A stretch of 64,000 nt of DNA from the NCBI GenBank assembly GCA_044361595.1, contig JBIKIN010000002.1:1-64000 (forward strand), written 5' to 3'. This DNA is from Pseudopedobacter sp044361595 (lineage in GTDB: Bacteria; Bacteroidota; Bacteroidia; Sphingobacteriales; Sphingobacteriaceae). This document shows positions 16,938-25,922 of the stretch, in pieces (position 1 is the first letter of the stretch; every line of letters begins with the position of its first letter). The position numbers and the translations under genes were made by a program. Below the pieces are notes generated by a model. It was not told where the DNA came from. It ran no database searches and saw only the letters and a list, made by a program, of their open reading frames with translations.

Positions 16938-18356
16938 ATGATCATAGAACAAATTTATACCGGATGTTTAGCACAAGGTGCTTATTACATAGAGAGCAAT
17001 GGCGAAGCTGCAATTATAGATCCATTAAGAGAAGTTCAGCCTTATTTAGACAAAGCGTCAAAGAATGACGCAGTGATTAAATATGTCTTTGAAACGCATT
17101 TTCATGCCGATTTTGTTTCTGGCCATATAGATTTATCAGAGAAATCTGGCGCTCCTATTGTGTATGGACCAAATGCAAGTCCCGATTTTGATTTTATATC
17201 TGCAAAAGACGGCCAAGAATTTAAACTAGGGCACATCACTATAAAAGTTTTGCACACGCCTGGTCATACTATGGAAAGTACTTGTTATTTATTAATCGAT
17301 GAAAATGGTAAAGAAACTGCTCTTTTCTCTGGCGATACTTTGTTTATTGGAGATGTTGGCCGACCAGATTTAGCTCAAAAAGTAGTTGCAGATCTTACTC
17401 AAGACAAACTTGCGGCACTTTTATACGATTCGTTAAGGAATAAAATTATGCCTTTAGCTGATGATATTACAGTTTATCCGGCACATGGTGCTGGTAGTGC
17501 TTGTGGAAAAAACATGAGTAAAGAAACTACTGATTTATTAGGCAATCAGAAAAAGACAAATTACGCTTTAAGAGCAGATATGACTAAAGAAGAATTCATT
17601 AAAGAAGTAACTGATGGCTTATTACCTCCACCAGCCTATTTCCCATTAAATGTGATGATGAACATTCATGGTTACGATAGTATTGATAAAGTTTTAGAAC
17701 GTGGGCAACAAGCTTTAGATCCGGCTGCTTTTGAAATGGTAGCTAACGATTCGGGTGCTTTAGTTTTAGATACTCGCGACCCTCAAACTTTTGCTAAAGG
17801 CTTTATTCCAAATGCAATAAACATTGGTATTGATGGAAATTTTGCCCCTTGGGTTGGCGCTATGATTCCCGATATTAAACAACAAATTCTTTTAGTAACT
17901 GATGAGGGTAGAGAAGAAGAAGTAATTACAAGATTGGCAAGGGTTGGTTACGATTTTACTATTGGATATTTAAAAGACGGTTTTAAAAGCTGGAAAGATG
18001 CAGGAATGGAAGTTGATTTTATTAAATCAATTAGTGCAAATGAATTAGCAGAAATTATTTCAAAAGAAGAAATCAATTTGATTGATGTGAGAAAAGATAG
18101 CGAATTCCAAAGCGAACATGTTGAGATTGCCGAAAATCTTCCTTTAGATTACATCAATGATGCTATGCCTAAAATTGATAAGAGTAAAACTTATTATGTG
18201 CATTGTGCTGGAGGTTATCGCTCTATGATTTTTAACTCTACATTAAGAGCCAGAGGTTTTGATAATTTAATTGATGTAGCTGGTGGTTTTAAAGCCATCC
18301 AAGAGACAGAAAAAATTAAAACAACAGCATTTGTTTGTCCATCAACTTTAAAATAA
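16938..18356 (+). CDS. CstB-like persulfide dioxygenase-rhodanese fusion
   Basis: 472 residues. An N-terminal metallo-beta-lactamase domain (1-240) carries persulfide dioxygenase ligands (HFHADF at 54-59, His110, Asp133 in GDTLFIGDVGRPDL, PAHG near 183). A rhodanese-like domain without active Cys follows (about 255-355), then a rhodanese with an intact loop, CAGGYRS at Cys423. This MBL-pseudorhodanese-rhodanese order is that of staphylococcal CstB, which turns persulfides into sulfite and thiosulfate. First gene of a long sulfur operon. Confidence 0.92.
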   Translation: MIIEQIYTGCLAQGAYYIESNGEAAIIDPLREVQPYLDKASKNDAVIKYVFETHFHADFVSGHIDLSEKSGAPIVYGPNASPDFDFISAKDGQEFKLGHITIKVLHTPGHTMESTCYLLIDENGKETALFSGDTLFIGDVGRPDLAQKVVADLTQDKLAALLYDSLRNKIMPLADDITVYPAHGAGSACGKNMSKETTDLLGNQKKTNYALRADMTKEEFIKEVTDGLLPPPAYFPLNVMMNIHGYDSIDKVLERGQQALDPAAFEMVANDSGALVLDTRDPQTFAKGFIPNAINIGIDGNFAPWVGAMIPDIKQQILLVTDEGREEEVITRLARVGYDFTIGYLKDGFKSWKDAGMEVDFIKSISANELAEIISKEEINLIDVRKDSEFQSEHVEIAENLPLDYINDAMPKIDKSKTYYVHCAGGYRSMIFNSTLRARGFDNLIDVAGGFKAIQETEKIKTTAFVCPSTLK

Positions 18357-18382
18357 ATAGTTAACTCTAAAATATTAGTAAA

Positions 18383-18703
18383 ATGTTTGGTAGTATTTTT
18401 TCTAAAAACGAAACCGATTTAAACGGTATCGAATTTAAAAATCAGTTTGAAAAAGAGGAAAATAAAATTTTGTTAGATGTGCGTACCCCGGCTGAGTTTC
18501 AGTCGGGAAGCATTCCAAAATCAGTGAATATTGACTTTATGGCCGCTGATTTTATTATCAAAGCCGAAAAATTAGATAAAAGCAAAACTTACTTTTTGTA
18601 TTGCAGAAGCGGAAACAGATCTGGCCAGGCAGTTTCTATTTTAAAAAAGCTTGGTATAAAGTCATTCAATTTGGTAGGTGGCATTGGTGCTTGGCCTAGG
18701 TGA
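18383..18703 (+). CDS. Single-domain rhodanese sulfurtransferase
   Basis: 106 residues, one rhodanese domain without a signal peptide. Conserved LDVRTPAEFQSGSIP start and active-site loop with Cys74 (CRSGNRSGQ), ending in GGIGAWPR. It moves sulfane sulfur from thiosulfate or persulfide to thiols in the cytoplasm. It begins 27 bp after the CstB-like gene and 19 bp before the universal stress gene, in the same operon. Confidence 0.93.
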   Translation: MFGSIFSKNETDLNGIEFKNQFEKEENKILLDVRTPAEFQSGSIPKSVNIDFMAADFIIKAEKLDKSKTYFLYCRSGNRSGQAVSILKKLGIKSFNLVGGIGAWPR

Positions 18704-18721
18704 TATTTAATAAATAAAACT

Positions 18722-19564
18722 ATGGAAAAATTAACCATATTAATTCCTACCAATTTTTCGGATTTAAGCCTAGAGGCATTAAAAATGGCTTCGCTTTTAA
18801 GCGCCAAATTTGAGGTAAAACTACATGTATTACATGTAATAGAAGCGAATACCTTGGTTTTAAACGGTGATCCTGAGTTTTCAGAAGAGGTTGATCTCTC
18901 TTTTTATCATCAAGAAATTGAAAACTCCAAAACCAATTTTAAAAAGCTAAAAGATAGTGGAATTAATTTTGAAGAACACCTATCCATAGGATTAATAACC
19001 AGCGAAATTAAAAAGAGTAGTATCTTTTTAAACGCCGATTTAGTAATTACAGGGGTAAACGAGCATCATAATTTTTTGAATAAAATAAGCAGTTCCGAGG
19101 CTCAGCAATTGGTAAGGCATTTAGGTGTGCCAGTATTAAGCGTAAAAAAAGATACTCCTTTAGATAAGCAGTTTAGTCATATTTTATTAGCAGCTGATTA
19201 CGAATATTTTGGAAAAGGTGTTCAAATTAATTTAATTAAAACCATTGCCGAGGCTTTTTCAAGCACTATTCATTTGCTTCAAATTTTAAAAGAAGATGAT
19301 GAAAATCAACTTGATGTAATTGAAGCTCAAATGGAGTTTTTTGCTTCAATGCATCAGCTAAAAAATTATCAAATTCACCTTTACCGCGATTTAGAGGTTA
19401 CACAAGGAATCAGAAACTTTAACAAAGAGGTAGAGATGGATTTAGTATGCATCAGAACTCATGGCAGAAAAGGTATTGCTCATCTTATGTATGGTAGCAT
19501 TGCCGAAAAACTAGTAAATAATTGTAAAAAACCAGTATTAACATTTCATTTAAAAGATATATGA
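18722..19564 (+). CDS. Tandem universal stress protein
   Basis: 280 residues with two UspA-fold halves (about 3-142 and 150-278). The second ends with IRTHGRKGIAHLMYGSIAEKLV, a variant of the G2xG9xG(S/T) ATP motif; the first half is degenerate. Cytoplasmic. Its stop overlaps the following YeeE gene start (ATGA), so the two are translationally coupled. Its role in the sulfur operon is unknown; it may respond to energy state. Confidence 0.9.
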   Translation: MEKLTILIPTNFSDLSLEALKMASLLSAKFEVKLHVLHVIEANTLVLNGDPEFSEEVDLSFYHQEIENSKTNFKKLKDSGINFEEHLSIGLITSEIKKSSIFLNADLVITGVNEHHNFLNKISSSEAQQLVRHLGVPVLSVKKDTPLDKQFSHILLAADYEYFGKGVQINLIKTIAEAFSSTIHLLQILKEDDENQLDVIEAQMEFFASMHQLKNYQIHLYRDLEVTQGIRNFNKEVEMDLVCIRTHGRKGIAHLMYGSIAEKLVNNCKKPVLTFHLKDI

Positions 19565-20118
19565 TTGAATTTATAACACAGCCATGGTCATGGTATTTTT
19601 CGGGCTTTATGATAGCCTTAATTATGGTAATCTTACTTTTTTGGGGAAAATCGTTTGGATTTTCTTCCAATTTAAGAACCATGTGCACCATTGCAGGTGC
19701 TGGTAAAAGTGTAAAGTTTTTTGATTTTGATTGGAAAACGCAAATATGGAATTTGATGTTTTTAGTGGGCTCGATAATAGGAGGCTATATAGCAGCAAAT
19801 TTTTTAAGCAGCCCTAACGATTTAGCTTTATCAGCAAACACCATTGCCGATTTAAAAGAATTAGGAATTTCATTTAATGGAGGTTTAAATCCTGATGAAC
19901 TCTATTCTATCAATGCATTATCAGAACCTAAAACTTGGGCTTTATTAATATTTGGTGGATTAATGGTTGGTTTTGGGTCTAGATATGCAGGTGGTTGCAC
20001 CTCTGGTCACGCCATTTCTGGTTTGTCTAACTTACAAATTCCTTCATTAATTGCGGTAATTGGTTTTTTTATAGGCGGTTTAACAATGACCTATTTAATT
20101 ATGCCTTTATTATTTTAA
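19561..20118 (+). CDS. YeeE/YedE (TsuA-like) thiosulfate transporter, N-terminal half
   Basis: 185-residue inner-membrane protein with about five helices. Conserved cysteines are Cys42 (RTMCTIAGAG) and Cys146 in YAGGCTSGHAISG, the signature of thiosulfate permease TsuA. Full TsuA has about 340-350 residues; here the matching C-terminal half is encoded by a separate gene at 21506, with a porin gene between. Thiosulfate or other sulfur-species uptake is inferred from the cysteine motifs and context. Confidence 0.9.
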   Translation: MIEFITQPWSWYFSGFMIALIMVILLFWGKSFGFSSNLRTMCTIAGAGKSVKFFDFDWKTQIWNLMFLVGSIIGGYIAANFLSSPNDLALSANTIADLKELGISFNGGLNPDELYSINALSEPKTWALLIFGGLMVGFGSRYAGGCTSGHAISGLSNLQIPSLIAVIGFFIGGLTMTYLIMPLLF

Positions 20119-20122
20119 AAAA

Positions 20123-21502
20123 ATGAAAATAACGTTTCTTTTAAGCCTCGTCTTATTTACTTCTTTGCAATCTATTTCAAAGGCTGAAAGCGTATTGGCA
20201 AAAAATCATCCAATAGATACTGTAAAATCAGTTAAACAGTTTTTTTTAGATGGAAAAGTAGGTGGACATTTGAGAAACTTTTTCATGAGTACAACTAATA
20301 ATAATGCACTTAAAGACCATTATGCAAACGCTATAGGTTTTGAGTTGAATTATGAAACGGCAAGAGTTAAAGGTTTTAATTTAGGCATTGCCGGATTATT
20401 TACTTTTAATACGTTTTCTACCAAGTTAGATGCCTTGGATTTATTAACCAATAAAGCAGCAAGGTTAGAAACTGAGTTGTTTGATATTGAAGACCCAAAA
20501 AATAAAACAGATTTAGACAGGTTAGATGAGCTTTTTCTGAATTTTGTAAGCGACAAATTTGACGTTACTTTGGGGCGTTTTACCTTTAATTCTCCATTAA
20601 TAAACCCTCAAGATGGCAGAATGAAACCTTACAGCGCTCAAGGAATTAACACCAATATTCACTTAAATAAATCAACAACTTTAAAGCTTGCTGCATTTAA
20701 CAATTTTTCGCCCAGAGGAACCATTAAATGGTATAGCATTGATGATGTTTTAGGGATTTACACTACAGGTGTAAATAGCGATGGAACACCATCTGGCTAC
20801 AAAGGTTTTACAAATTCTAATGTAGTTATTGCAACTGGTTTCGAACAACATTTTGGTAAAGCATTTAAGTTAAATTTATGGGATTACGTTATCCAAAATG
20901 TATCAAACACAGCTTATATAAAAGCTGAATTTGAGTTTAGCAAAAATTTTGAATTTGGTTTTGAAGCACAGCAACAAAACAAGGTGGGTAACGGAGGTAA
21001 TACAAATACTACCAATGCTTATTTTGATCAAGAAAAAAGCTTTTTATATGGTTCTAAAATAGGTTTTCATAAAAATAGGTTTGCCCTTTCTCTAAATTAT
21101 TTAAAAATTACCGACGGTGGTAAATTTTTATTCCCCAGAGAATTTGGTAGAGAACAGTTTTTTGTAACAGTACCTAGAGGCCGTTTAGAAGGCTTATCAA
21201 ACGCTACTTTACTGATGCTGAAATCTAAACTGAGTTTAGACAAACAATGGGAATTAGAACTAGACCTTGGCGAGGCTTGGTTGCCAGCTTTTAATAATTA
21301 CGAGCAAAATAAATACGGAGCAACAAGCTATCATAATGCTATAGCAAATGTGGTTTACACTCCAAAATCTAAAACATTAGAAGGTTTAAATTTTAAACTT
21401 CTATACGTTACAAAAATTGGTGCTCAAGATATTCCATTGGCGCATCAGTACTATAATGTAAATTTTCACAACATTAATTTTATCACTCAATTTAAATTTT
21501 AA
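20123..21502 (+). CDS. Outer-membrane OprD-like porin
   Basis: 459 residues with an N-terminal signal sequence (cleavage probably near residue 22). The remainder is rich in alternating aromatic/hydrophobic beta-strand segments and ends in FITQFKF, a typical outer-membrane beta-barrel C-terminus. The early DGKVGGHLRNFFMSTTNN segment resembles OprD-like porins of epsilonproteobacteria and Bacteroidota. It lies 4 bp from each half of the YeeE pair, so it is a good candidate for the outer-membrane route of the same sulfur anion. Confidence 0.78.
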   Translation: MKITFLLSLVLFTSLQSISKAESVLAKNHPIDTVKSVKQFFLDGKVGGHLRNFFMSTTNNNALKDHYANAIGFELNYETARVKGFNLGIAGLFTFNTFSTKLDALDLLTNKAARLETELFDIEDPKNKTDLDRLDELFLNFVSDKFDVTLGRFTFNSPLINPQDGRMKPYSAQGINTNIHLNKSTTLKLAAFNNFSPRGTIKWYSIDDVLGIYTTGVNSDGTPSGYKGFTNSNVVIATGFEQHFGKAFKLNLWDYVIQNVSNTAYIKAEFEFSKNFEFGFEAQQQNKVGNGGNTNTTNAYFDQEKSFLYGSKIGFHKNRFALSLNYLKITDGGKFLFPREFGREQFFVTVPRGRLEGLSNATLLMLKSKLSLDKQWELELDLGEAWLPAFNNYEQNKYGATSYHNAIANVVYTPKSKTLEGLNFKLLYVTKIGAQDIPLAHQYYNVNFHNINFITQFKF

Positions 21503-21505
21503 AAA

Positions 21506-21919
21506 ATGAAAACAATAAAATACATACTTGCCGGCATATTATTCGGTATTATCATGACAAAGTCTGAAGCATTATCATGGTTCAGGATTCAAGAAATGTT
21601 TCGTTTCCAATCTTTCCATATGTATGGTATTATTGGTACAGCGGTTGTATTAGGTGTTTTGGCTGTGTTCTTAATTAAAAAGTTTAAAGCTAAAGACTCG
21701 GATGGTAACCCAATTATTTTTCACGATAAGGATAAACAGTACAAAAAATACATCATAGGCGGAACTATTTTTGGTTTAGGATGGGCTTTAGCAGGCGCTT
21801 GCCCAGGACCAATGTTTGTAAACCTAGGTTATGGTTATTTAACCATGACTATTGTAATTTTTGGAGCTTTGCTAGGAACCTATCTTTATGGTTTGTTAAA
21901 GCATAAATTACCTCATTAA
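21506..21919 (+). CDS. YeeE/YedE (TsuA-like) transporter, C-terminal half
   Basis: 137 residues with about four membrane helices. The conserved WALAGACPGPMFVNLG segment carries Cys99, the third cysteine of the TsuA sulfur-relay path. It presumably assembles with the half at 19561-20118. The C-terminal end is basic and cytoplasmic. The MFS gene starts 2 bp downstream. Both halves look intact, so this is a genuine two-gene form rather than a broken gene. Confidence 0.9.
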   Translation: MKTIKYILAGILFGIIMTKSEALSWFRIQEMFRFQSFHMYGIIGTAVVLGVLAVFLIKKFKAKDSDGNPIIFHDKDKQYKKYIIGGTIFGLGWALAGACPGPMFVNLGYGYLTMTIVIFGALLGTYLYGLLKHKLPH

Positions 21920-21921
21920 TA

Positions 21922-23154
21922 ATGAAACTTGAACAGCAAGGGTTAAAAGAAAATTGGAGCCAATTTTGGTTACTCATTGTAGTTAACGCTTTTGTGGGGG
22001 CAATGGTGGGGCTAGAAAGATCTGTTATCCCTCAATTTGCTTTTCAAAAATTTAATTTGGATGCTGGCTTTGCAGTTTTCTCTTTCATTATTGCTTTTGG
22101 GTTAAGCAAAGCTGTAACTAATTTATTAATGGGTTACTTAACCCTTAAATTAAACCGAAAAACCATTTTACTTATAGGGTGGCTTTTTGCATTACCCATT
22201 CCATTTATTTTTATTTACACCCATAGCTGGAGTTGGATTATTTTCGCAAATGTGCTTTTAGGCATCAATCAAGGCTTGGCATGGTCGGCTACGGTGGTGA
22301 TGAAAATAGATTTGGTTGGCGATAAAAATAGAGGCTTAGCTATGGGGCTTAACGAGTTCTCTGGTTATTTAGCTGTTGGCTTATCTGGTGCCTTTGCTGG
22401 CTATCTTTTTAGCACTTTTACCAATTGGGATTATGTTTTTTTACCTGGTTTAGTGTTTGCCCTAGCCGGCTTTTTAATCACGCTATTTTTTGTTAAAAAC
22501 ACCGAAAATTTAGTGAGTAAAGAAGGTGCTGCATCTAACCTAAAAATTCTGCATAATCAATGGAAGGAAACCACTTTTACCCATCCAAATTTAAGTTCAG
22601 TTACTTTTAGTGGTTTTATAAATAACTTAAATGATGGTGTTTTATGGAGCGTTTTGCCAATTCTATTATTAGCTAAAAACTTTACCATTACCGAAATTAG
22701 TTTATTGGCCGGTTTATATCCAATTGCATGGGGCGTTGGGCAACTTTTCACGGGTAAACTTGGCGATATTTTTTGTAAAAAACAGCTTATTAATTTAGGC
22801 ATGCTTATACAGGCTATAAGTATATTTTTATTAGTTTTTAATTTTGGCTTTGTTTATCATTCGCTAGTTTTATTTTTTTTGGGATTAGGTACCGCTTTAG
22901 TTTATCCTAATTTTATTACCATCATTGCAGAAAACGCTCACCCCTCGCAAAGACCACAAATTTTGAGTATTTTTAGGTTTTACAGAGATTTAGGTTACGT
23001 AGCTGGTGCAGTTTTAGCAAGTTTTTCCTACGCAGCCTTAGGTTTAAATATCACCTTAATTATAGTAGCTTTACTTACCCTTTTTGCTGGCGCAGTAGCT
23101 GAGTATAGAATGTGTTGTACCAAAAAAATAATATGGGTATCTAAAACTTGTTAA
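21922..23154 (+). CDS. MFS transporter in the sulfur operon
   Basis: 410-residue major facilitator with about twelve helices and a central cytoplasmic linker near residue 190-210. The first loop carries MGYLTLKLNRKTILLIGW, close to the MFS motif A, and a second A-like loop is GKLGDIFCKKQLINLG. A short C-terminal tail holds three cysteines (CCTKKIIWVSKTC). Substrate unknown; its place after the YeeE half suggests a sulfur-related or efflux role (inference). Confidence 0.88.
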   Translation: MKLEQQGLKENWSQFWLLIVVNAFVGAMVGLERSVIPQFAFQKFNLDAGFAVFSFIIAFGLSKAVTNLLMGYLTLKLNRKTILLIGWLFALPIPFIFIYTHSWSWIIFANVLLGINQGLAWSATVVMKIDLVGDKNRGLAMGLNEFSGYLAVGLSGAFAGYLFSTFTNWDYVFLPGLVFALAGFLITLFFVKNTENLVSKEGAASNLKILHNQWKETTFTHPNLSSVTFSGFINNLNDGVLWSVLPILLLAKNFTITEISLLAGLYPIAWGVGQLFTGKLGDIFCKKQLINLGMLIQAISIFLLVFNFGFVYHSLVLFFLGLGTALVYPNFITIIAENAHPSQRPQILSIFRFYRDLGYVAGAVLASFSYAALGLNITLIIVALLTLFAGAVAEYRMCCTKKIIWVSKTC

Positions 23155-23184
23155 CTCTAATTCAAAAACTTTTAAACTATAAAA

Positions 23185-23637
23185 ATGAAAAAGTTAAAAT
23201 TTATACTGGTTTTATTAATTGCAGCTACTTCTTTTAGCTATGCTCAAAGCAATGCAGAACCGTCTTTTGATCAATTAATTGCAAAAAAAGCAAAATACAA
23301 AGCCATATTTCAGTTAAATAGCGGAGATGAAAAAGTGATTGAAAGTACCCTGAAAAACATTGTGAACTCTATGGCCGAAATTAAGTTAAAAGGTCAACTT
23401 AAAGTGGAATTAGTTGTGCATGGTAATGGTGTTTTAATTTTTAAAAAAGATAATCCTTTTGAAAAGCAAGTATTAGATTTAAAAGATAAAGGCGTTATTT
23501 TGGTTCAATGCCTCAATACATTAAAAAATAAAAACATCACTAAAGACCAATTATTCCCCTTTATCTATTATGTGGAAAGTGGCGTAGCCGAAATAATTTA
23601 TAGGCAACATCAAGGTTGGGCTTATGTGCATCCTTAA
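23185..23637 (+). CDS. Secreted DsrE-family sulfur-handling protein
   Basis: 150 residues: signal peptide (about 1-20, cut after SYAQ) followed by a DsrE/DsrF-like fold. The conserved segment GVILVQCLNTLKNKNI carries the single Cys (about residue 112) that carries sulfane sulfur in relatives. Predicted periplasmic, which differs from classical cytoplasmic DsrEFH. It follows the MFS gene by 30 bp and ends just before a methyltransferase gene. Confidence 0.85.
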   Translation: MKKLKFILVLLIAATSFSYAQSNAEPSFDQLIAKKAKYKAIFQLNSGDEKVIESTLKNIVNSMAEIKLKGQLKVELVVHGNGVLIFKKDNPFEKQVLDLKDKGVILVQCLNTLKNKNITKDQLFPFIYYVESGVAEIIYRQHQGWAYVHP

Positions 23638-23642
23638 AACAA

Positions 23643-24257
23643 ATGATGATTGATTTCTGGAACGAAAGATATAAGCAGCAAAAGTTTGCTTATGGTATTG
23701 AGGCTAATGAATTTTTAAAAGAAGTTTTAGGAAATTATAAATTAGGTAAAATACTTTTTCCGGCAGAGGGCGAGGGTAGAAACGCCGTTTTTGCCGCAAA
23801 ACTTGGTTGGGATGTTAATGCATTTGATTTAAGTATTGAAGGTAAAAAGAAAGCCGATTATTTAGCTTCAATAAACAAAGTCGATATAAATTATGAAATC
23901 GGGAATTTAGATGAACTAAATTATCAAAAGGAAAGTTTTGATGCAATTGCGTTAATATATGCCCATTTTCATCCTCAAATTAAAAATCTTTATTACCAAA
24001 CTATAGAGACCTATCTTAAAAAAGGTGGAGTAATTATTTTTGAAGCTTTTGGCAAAAATCACATGACTTATCAAAACATGAATCCAAATGTTGGTGGGCC
24101 AAATAATACAGAAATGTTATTTTCTGTAAACGAGGTTCAAAGTTATTTCACTAATTATCAAATACTTGAATTAGTAGAAAAAGAAATTAATCTATCAGAA
24201 GGTTTATATCACAATGGTTTAGGATCTGTAATTAGATTTATTGGTATAAAAAAGTAA
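23643..24257 (+). CDS. Class I SAM-dependent methyltransferase (TehB-like)
   Basis: About 205 residues. An in-frame ATG at 23616 lies inside the DsrE gene; the ATG at 23643 (or 23646), after the DsrE stop at 23637, is the better start. The SAM motif is ILFPAEGEGRNAVFAAK, followed by DLSIEGKKKA, and IALIYAHFHP replaces the usual catalytic strand. It resembles tellurite/thiol methyltransferases. Being last in the CstB operon, it may methylate a sulfur or metalloid species (inference). Confidence 0.85.
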   Translation: MMIDFWNERYKQQKFAYGIEANEFLKEVLGNYKLGKILFPAEGEGRNAVFAAKLGWDVNAFDLSIEGKKKADYLASINKVDINYEIGNLDELNYQKESFDAIALIYAHFHPQIKNLYYQTIETYLKKGGVIIFEAFGKNHMTYQNMNPNVGGPNNTEMLFSVNEVQSYFTNYQILELVEKEINLSEGLYHNGLGSVIRFIGIKK

Positions 24258-24278
24258 GTTTTTTCAAAAAAAAATTAG

Positions 24279-24300
24279 TTAAGTGACTATTATCACTTAA
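24279..24300 (+). promoter_or_regulatory. Crp/Fnr-type operator upstream of tsdA operon
   Basis: Perfect dyad TTAAGTGA-N6-TCACTTAA with 8-bp arms. Its centre is 35.5 bp before the end of a -7-like element (TACCTTC, 24319-24325), matching the dyads at 16873 and 32062. The leader to the tsdA start is longer here (about 65 bp from the predicted transcription start). Confidence 0.75.
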
Positions 24301-24395
24301 ATTCATTAGTAAAGGTTCTACCTTCATTTCATCAAATATAAAACTTCAACAAAGTTTAAAAACCAATAAATTTATTTGATTTCAAGAAAAAAGAA

Positions 24396-25517
24396 ATGAA
24401 GAATAAATTAAACGATATAGAGCGCTCAATTCTACAAATTTCTAGGTCTATCGTCTTCATATCAATATTTTTTATTTTAATCATAAGCATATTTTTTAGC
24501 ATTATTAATGTTCCCGACCAAACACAAAATTTAGCTAAAGCAGATCTTGTACAAGGTATAAAAAGCGATGAATTATCACTACAACCTACTAAAGCAAGCC
24601 AGCCAATAGTTGCTACAAAACCAAATTCAGAAATTACGGCAAGTTTATGGGAAGCGCCAGCTGAAAATACTATACCAAAAGGTATTGAGGGTGAAGAAAT
24701 TTTATACGGTAAAGATTTAATTGCGAATACAGCTCAATATTTAGGGCCAAAAGGGAGTGTATCGGCAATTTCAAACGGAATGAATTGTCAAAATTGCCAT
24801 AACGATGCAGGTAGAAAACCTTGGGGCAATAATTATTCAGCAGTTTATTCAACTTATCCAAAATTCAGGGCAAGATCAGGAACTAAAGAAACCATTGTTA
24901 AAAGAGTAAATGATTGCTTTGAGAGAAGCCTCAACGGAAAACCTTTAGATAGCACAAGTAAAGAAATGAAAGCCATAAAAGCTTATTTAAAATGGTTAGG
25001 CTCTGATGTTAAAAGCGGAGAAAAACCAGCCGGAGTTGGTTTGCAAAAACTAGCATATTTAGATAGAGCCGCTGATTTAGGCAATGGAGCTGCAGTGTAT
25101 CATGCCAAATGTATATCATGCCACGGCAAAAATGGGGAAGGTTTATTAAGCCCTAGTGGCATTGTTTATACCTATCCTCCGCTATGGGGTAAAAACAGTT
25201 ATAATGATGGAGCAGGTTTATACCGAATTGGCAACTTTGCAAGTTTTGTAAAAAATAATATGCCTTTTGGCGTTAGCTATTTAAATCCTCAACTCTCAGA
25301 TGAAGAATCCTGGGATGTTGCAGCTTATGTTAATTCTCAGCCTCGTCCTCACAAAAATCAATCAAAAGATTGGAAAGACATCAGCCAAAAACCAATTGAT
25401 TTTCCATTTGGCCCTTATGCCGATAAATTTTCAGAGAAACAGCATAAATATGGGCCGTTTAAGGAGATGATTAGTGGTAACAACATCAAAAAAAAAGGTC
25501 GAAATAAAAATATTTAA
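24396..25517 (+). CDS. tsdA: TsdA-like diheme thiosulfate dehydrogenase
   Basis: 373 residues with an N-terminal membrane anchor (about 18-38), so it faces the periplasm. Two c-type heme motifs, CQNCH (131-135) and CISCH (239-243). Cys174 in VNDCFERSLNGKPL matches the axial Cys ligand of heme 1 that marks TsdA among diheme cytochromes. It oxidises two thiosulfates to tetrathionate, or the reverse. First gene of a probable operon running to SoxB, controlled by the dyad at 24279. Confidence 0.88.
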   Translation: MKNKLNDIERSILQISRSIVFISIFFILIISIFFSIINVPDQTQNLAKADLVQGIKSDELSLQPTKASQPIVATKPNSEITASLWEAPAENTIPKGIEGEEILYGKDLIANTAQYLGPKGSVSAISNGMNCQNCHNDAGRKPWGNNYSAVYSTYPKFRARSGTKETIVKRVNDCFERSLNGKPLDSTSKEMKAIKAYLKWLGSDVKSGEKPAGVGLQKLAYLDRAADLGNGAAVYHAKCISCHGKNGEGLLSPSGIVYTYPPLWGKNSYNDGAGLYRIGNFASFVKNNMPFGVSYLNPQLSDEESWDVAAYVNSQPRPHKNQSKDWKDISQKPIDFPFGPYADKFSEKQHKYGPFKEMISGNNIKKKGRNKNI

Positions 25518-25538
25518 TAATAACTAAATCGCAAAGCT

Positions 25539-25910
25539 GTGAATACTCAAAAAATCTTAATTATTGTTTGTCTTGTGTTTATAAGTCAAATCTCTTTTTC
25601 ACAAATTACAAAAACCAATAAAATGAATTTAAAAGAATTACACCTAGAAAATGCTGGTGTACAAACTAATATGTTATTCCCTACAACAGAAGGAAAAGTT
25701 ATTTCACTTCAAATTTTTAAAGGAAATCAACTTAAAGAGCATATCACAAAAGTACCTGCTTTATTGGTTTGTGTAGTTGGGAAGGTTACTTATGAAGATG
25801 AAAAAGGAATAAAAGCAACTTTATCATCAGGCGATTTTATAAAAATTGAACCTAATATTAAACATTGGGTCAACGGAATTAAAAACTCTAATCTATTATT
25901 GATTAAGTAA
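25539..25910 (+). CDS. Secreted small cupin protein
   Basis: 123 residues with a signal peptide (about 1-21, ending SFSQ) that supports the GTG start. One cupin barrel (IFKGNQLKEHITKVPALLVCVVGKVTYED ... GDFIKIEPNIKHWVN), with His residues at both cupin motifs, so it may bind a metal in the periplasm. Lies 21 bp after tsdA. Substrate unknown; a persulfide- or thiol-dioxygenase-like role is possible but unsupported. Confidence 0.78.
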   Translation: MNTQKILIIVCLVFISQISFSQITKTNKMNLKELHLENAGVQTNMLFPTTEGKVISLQIFKGNQLKEHITKVPALLVCVVGKVTYEDEKGIKATLSSGDFIKIEPNIKHWVNGIKNSNLLLIK

Positions 25911-25922
25911 CTATTTCTTATA

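Noticed and set aside
23616..23642. Methyltransferase starting inside DsrE
   Set aside because: The longer N-terminus (MGLCASLKQ) is not family-like; the ATG at 23643 follows the DsrE stop.
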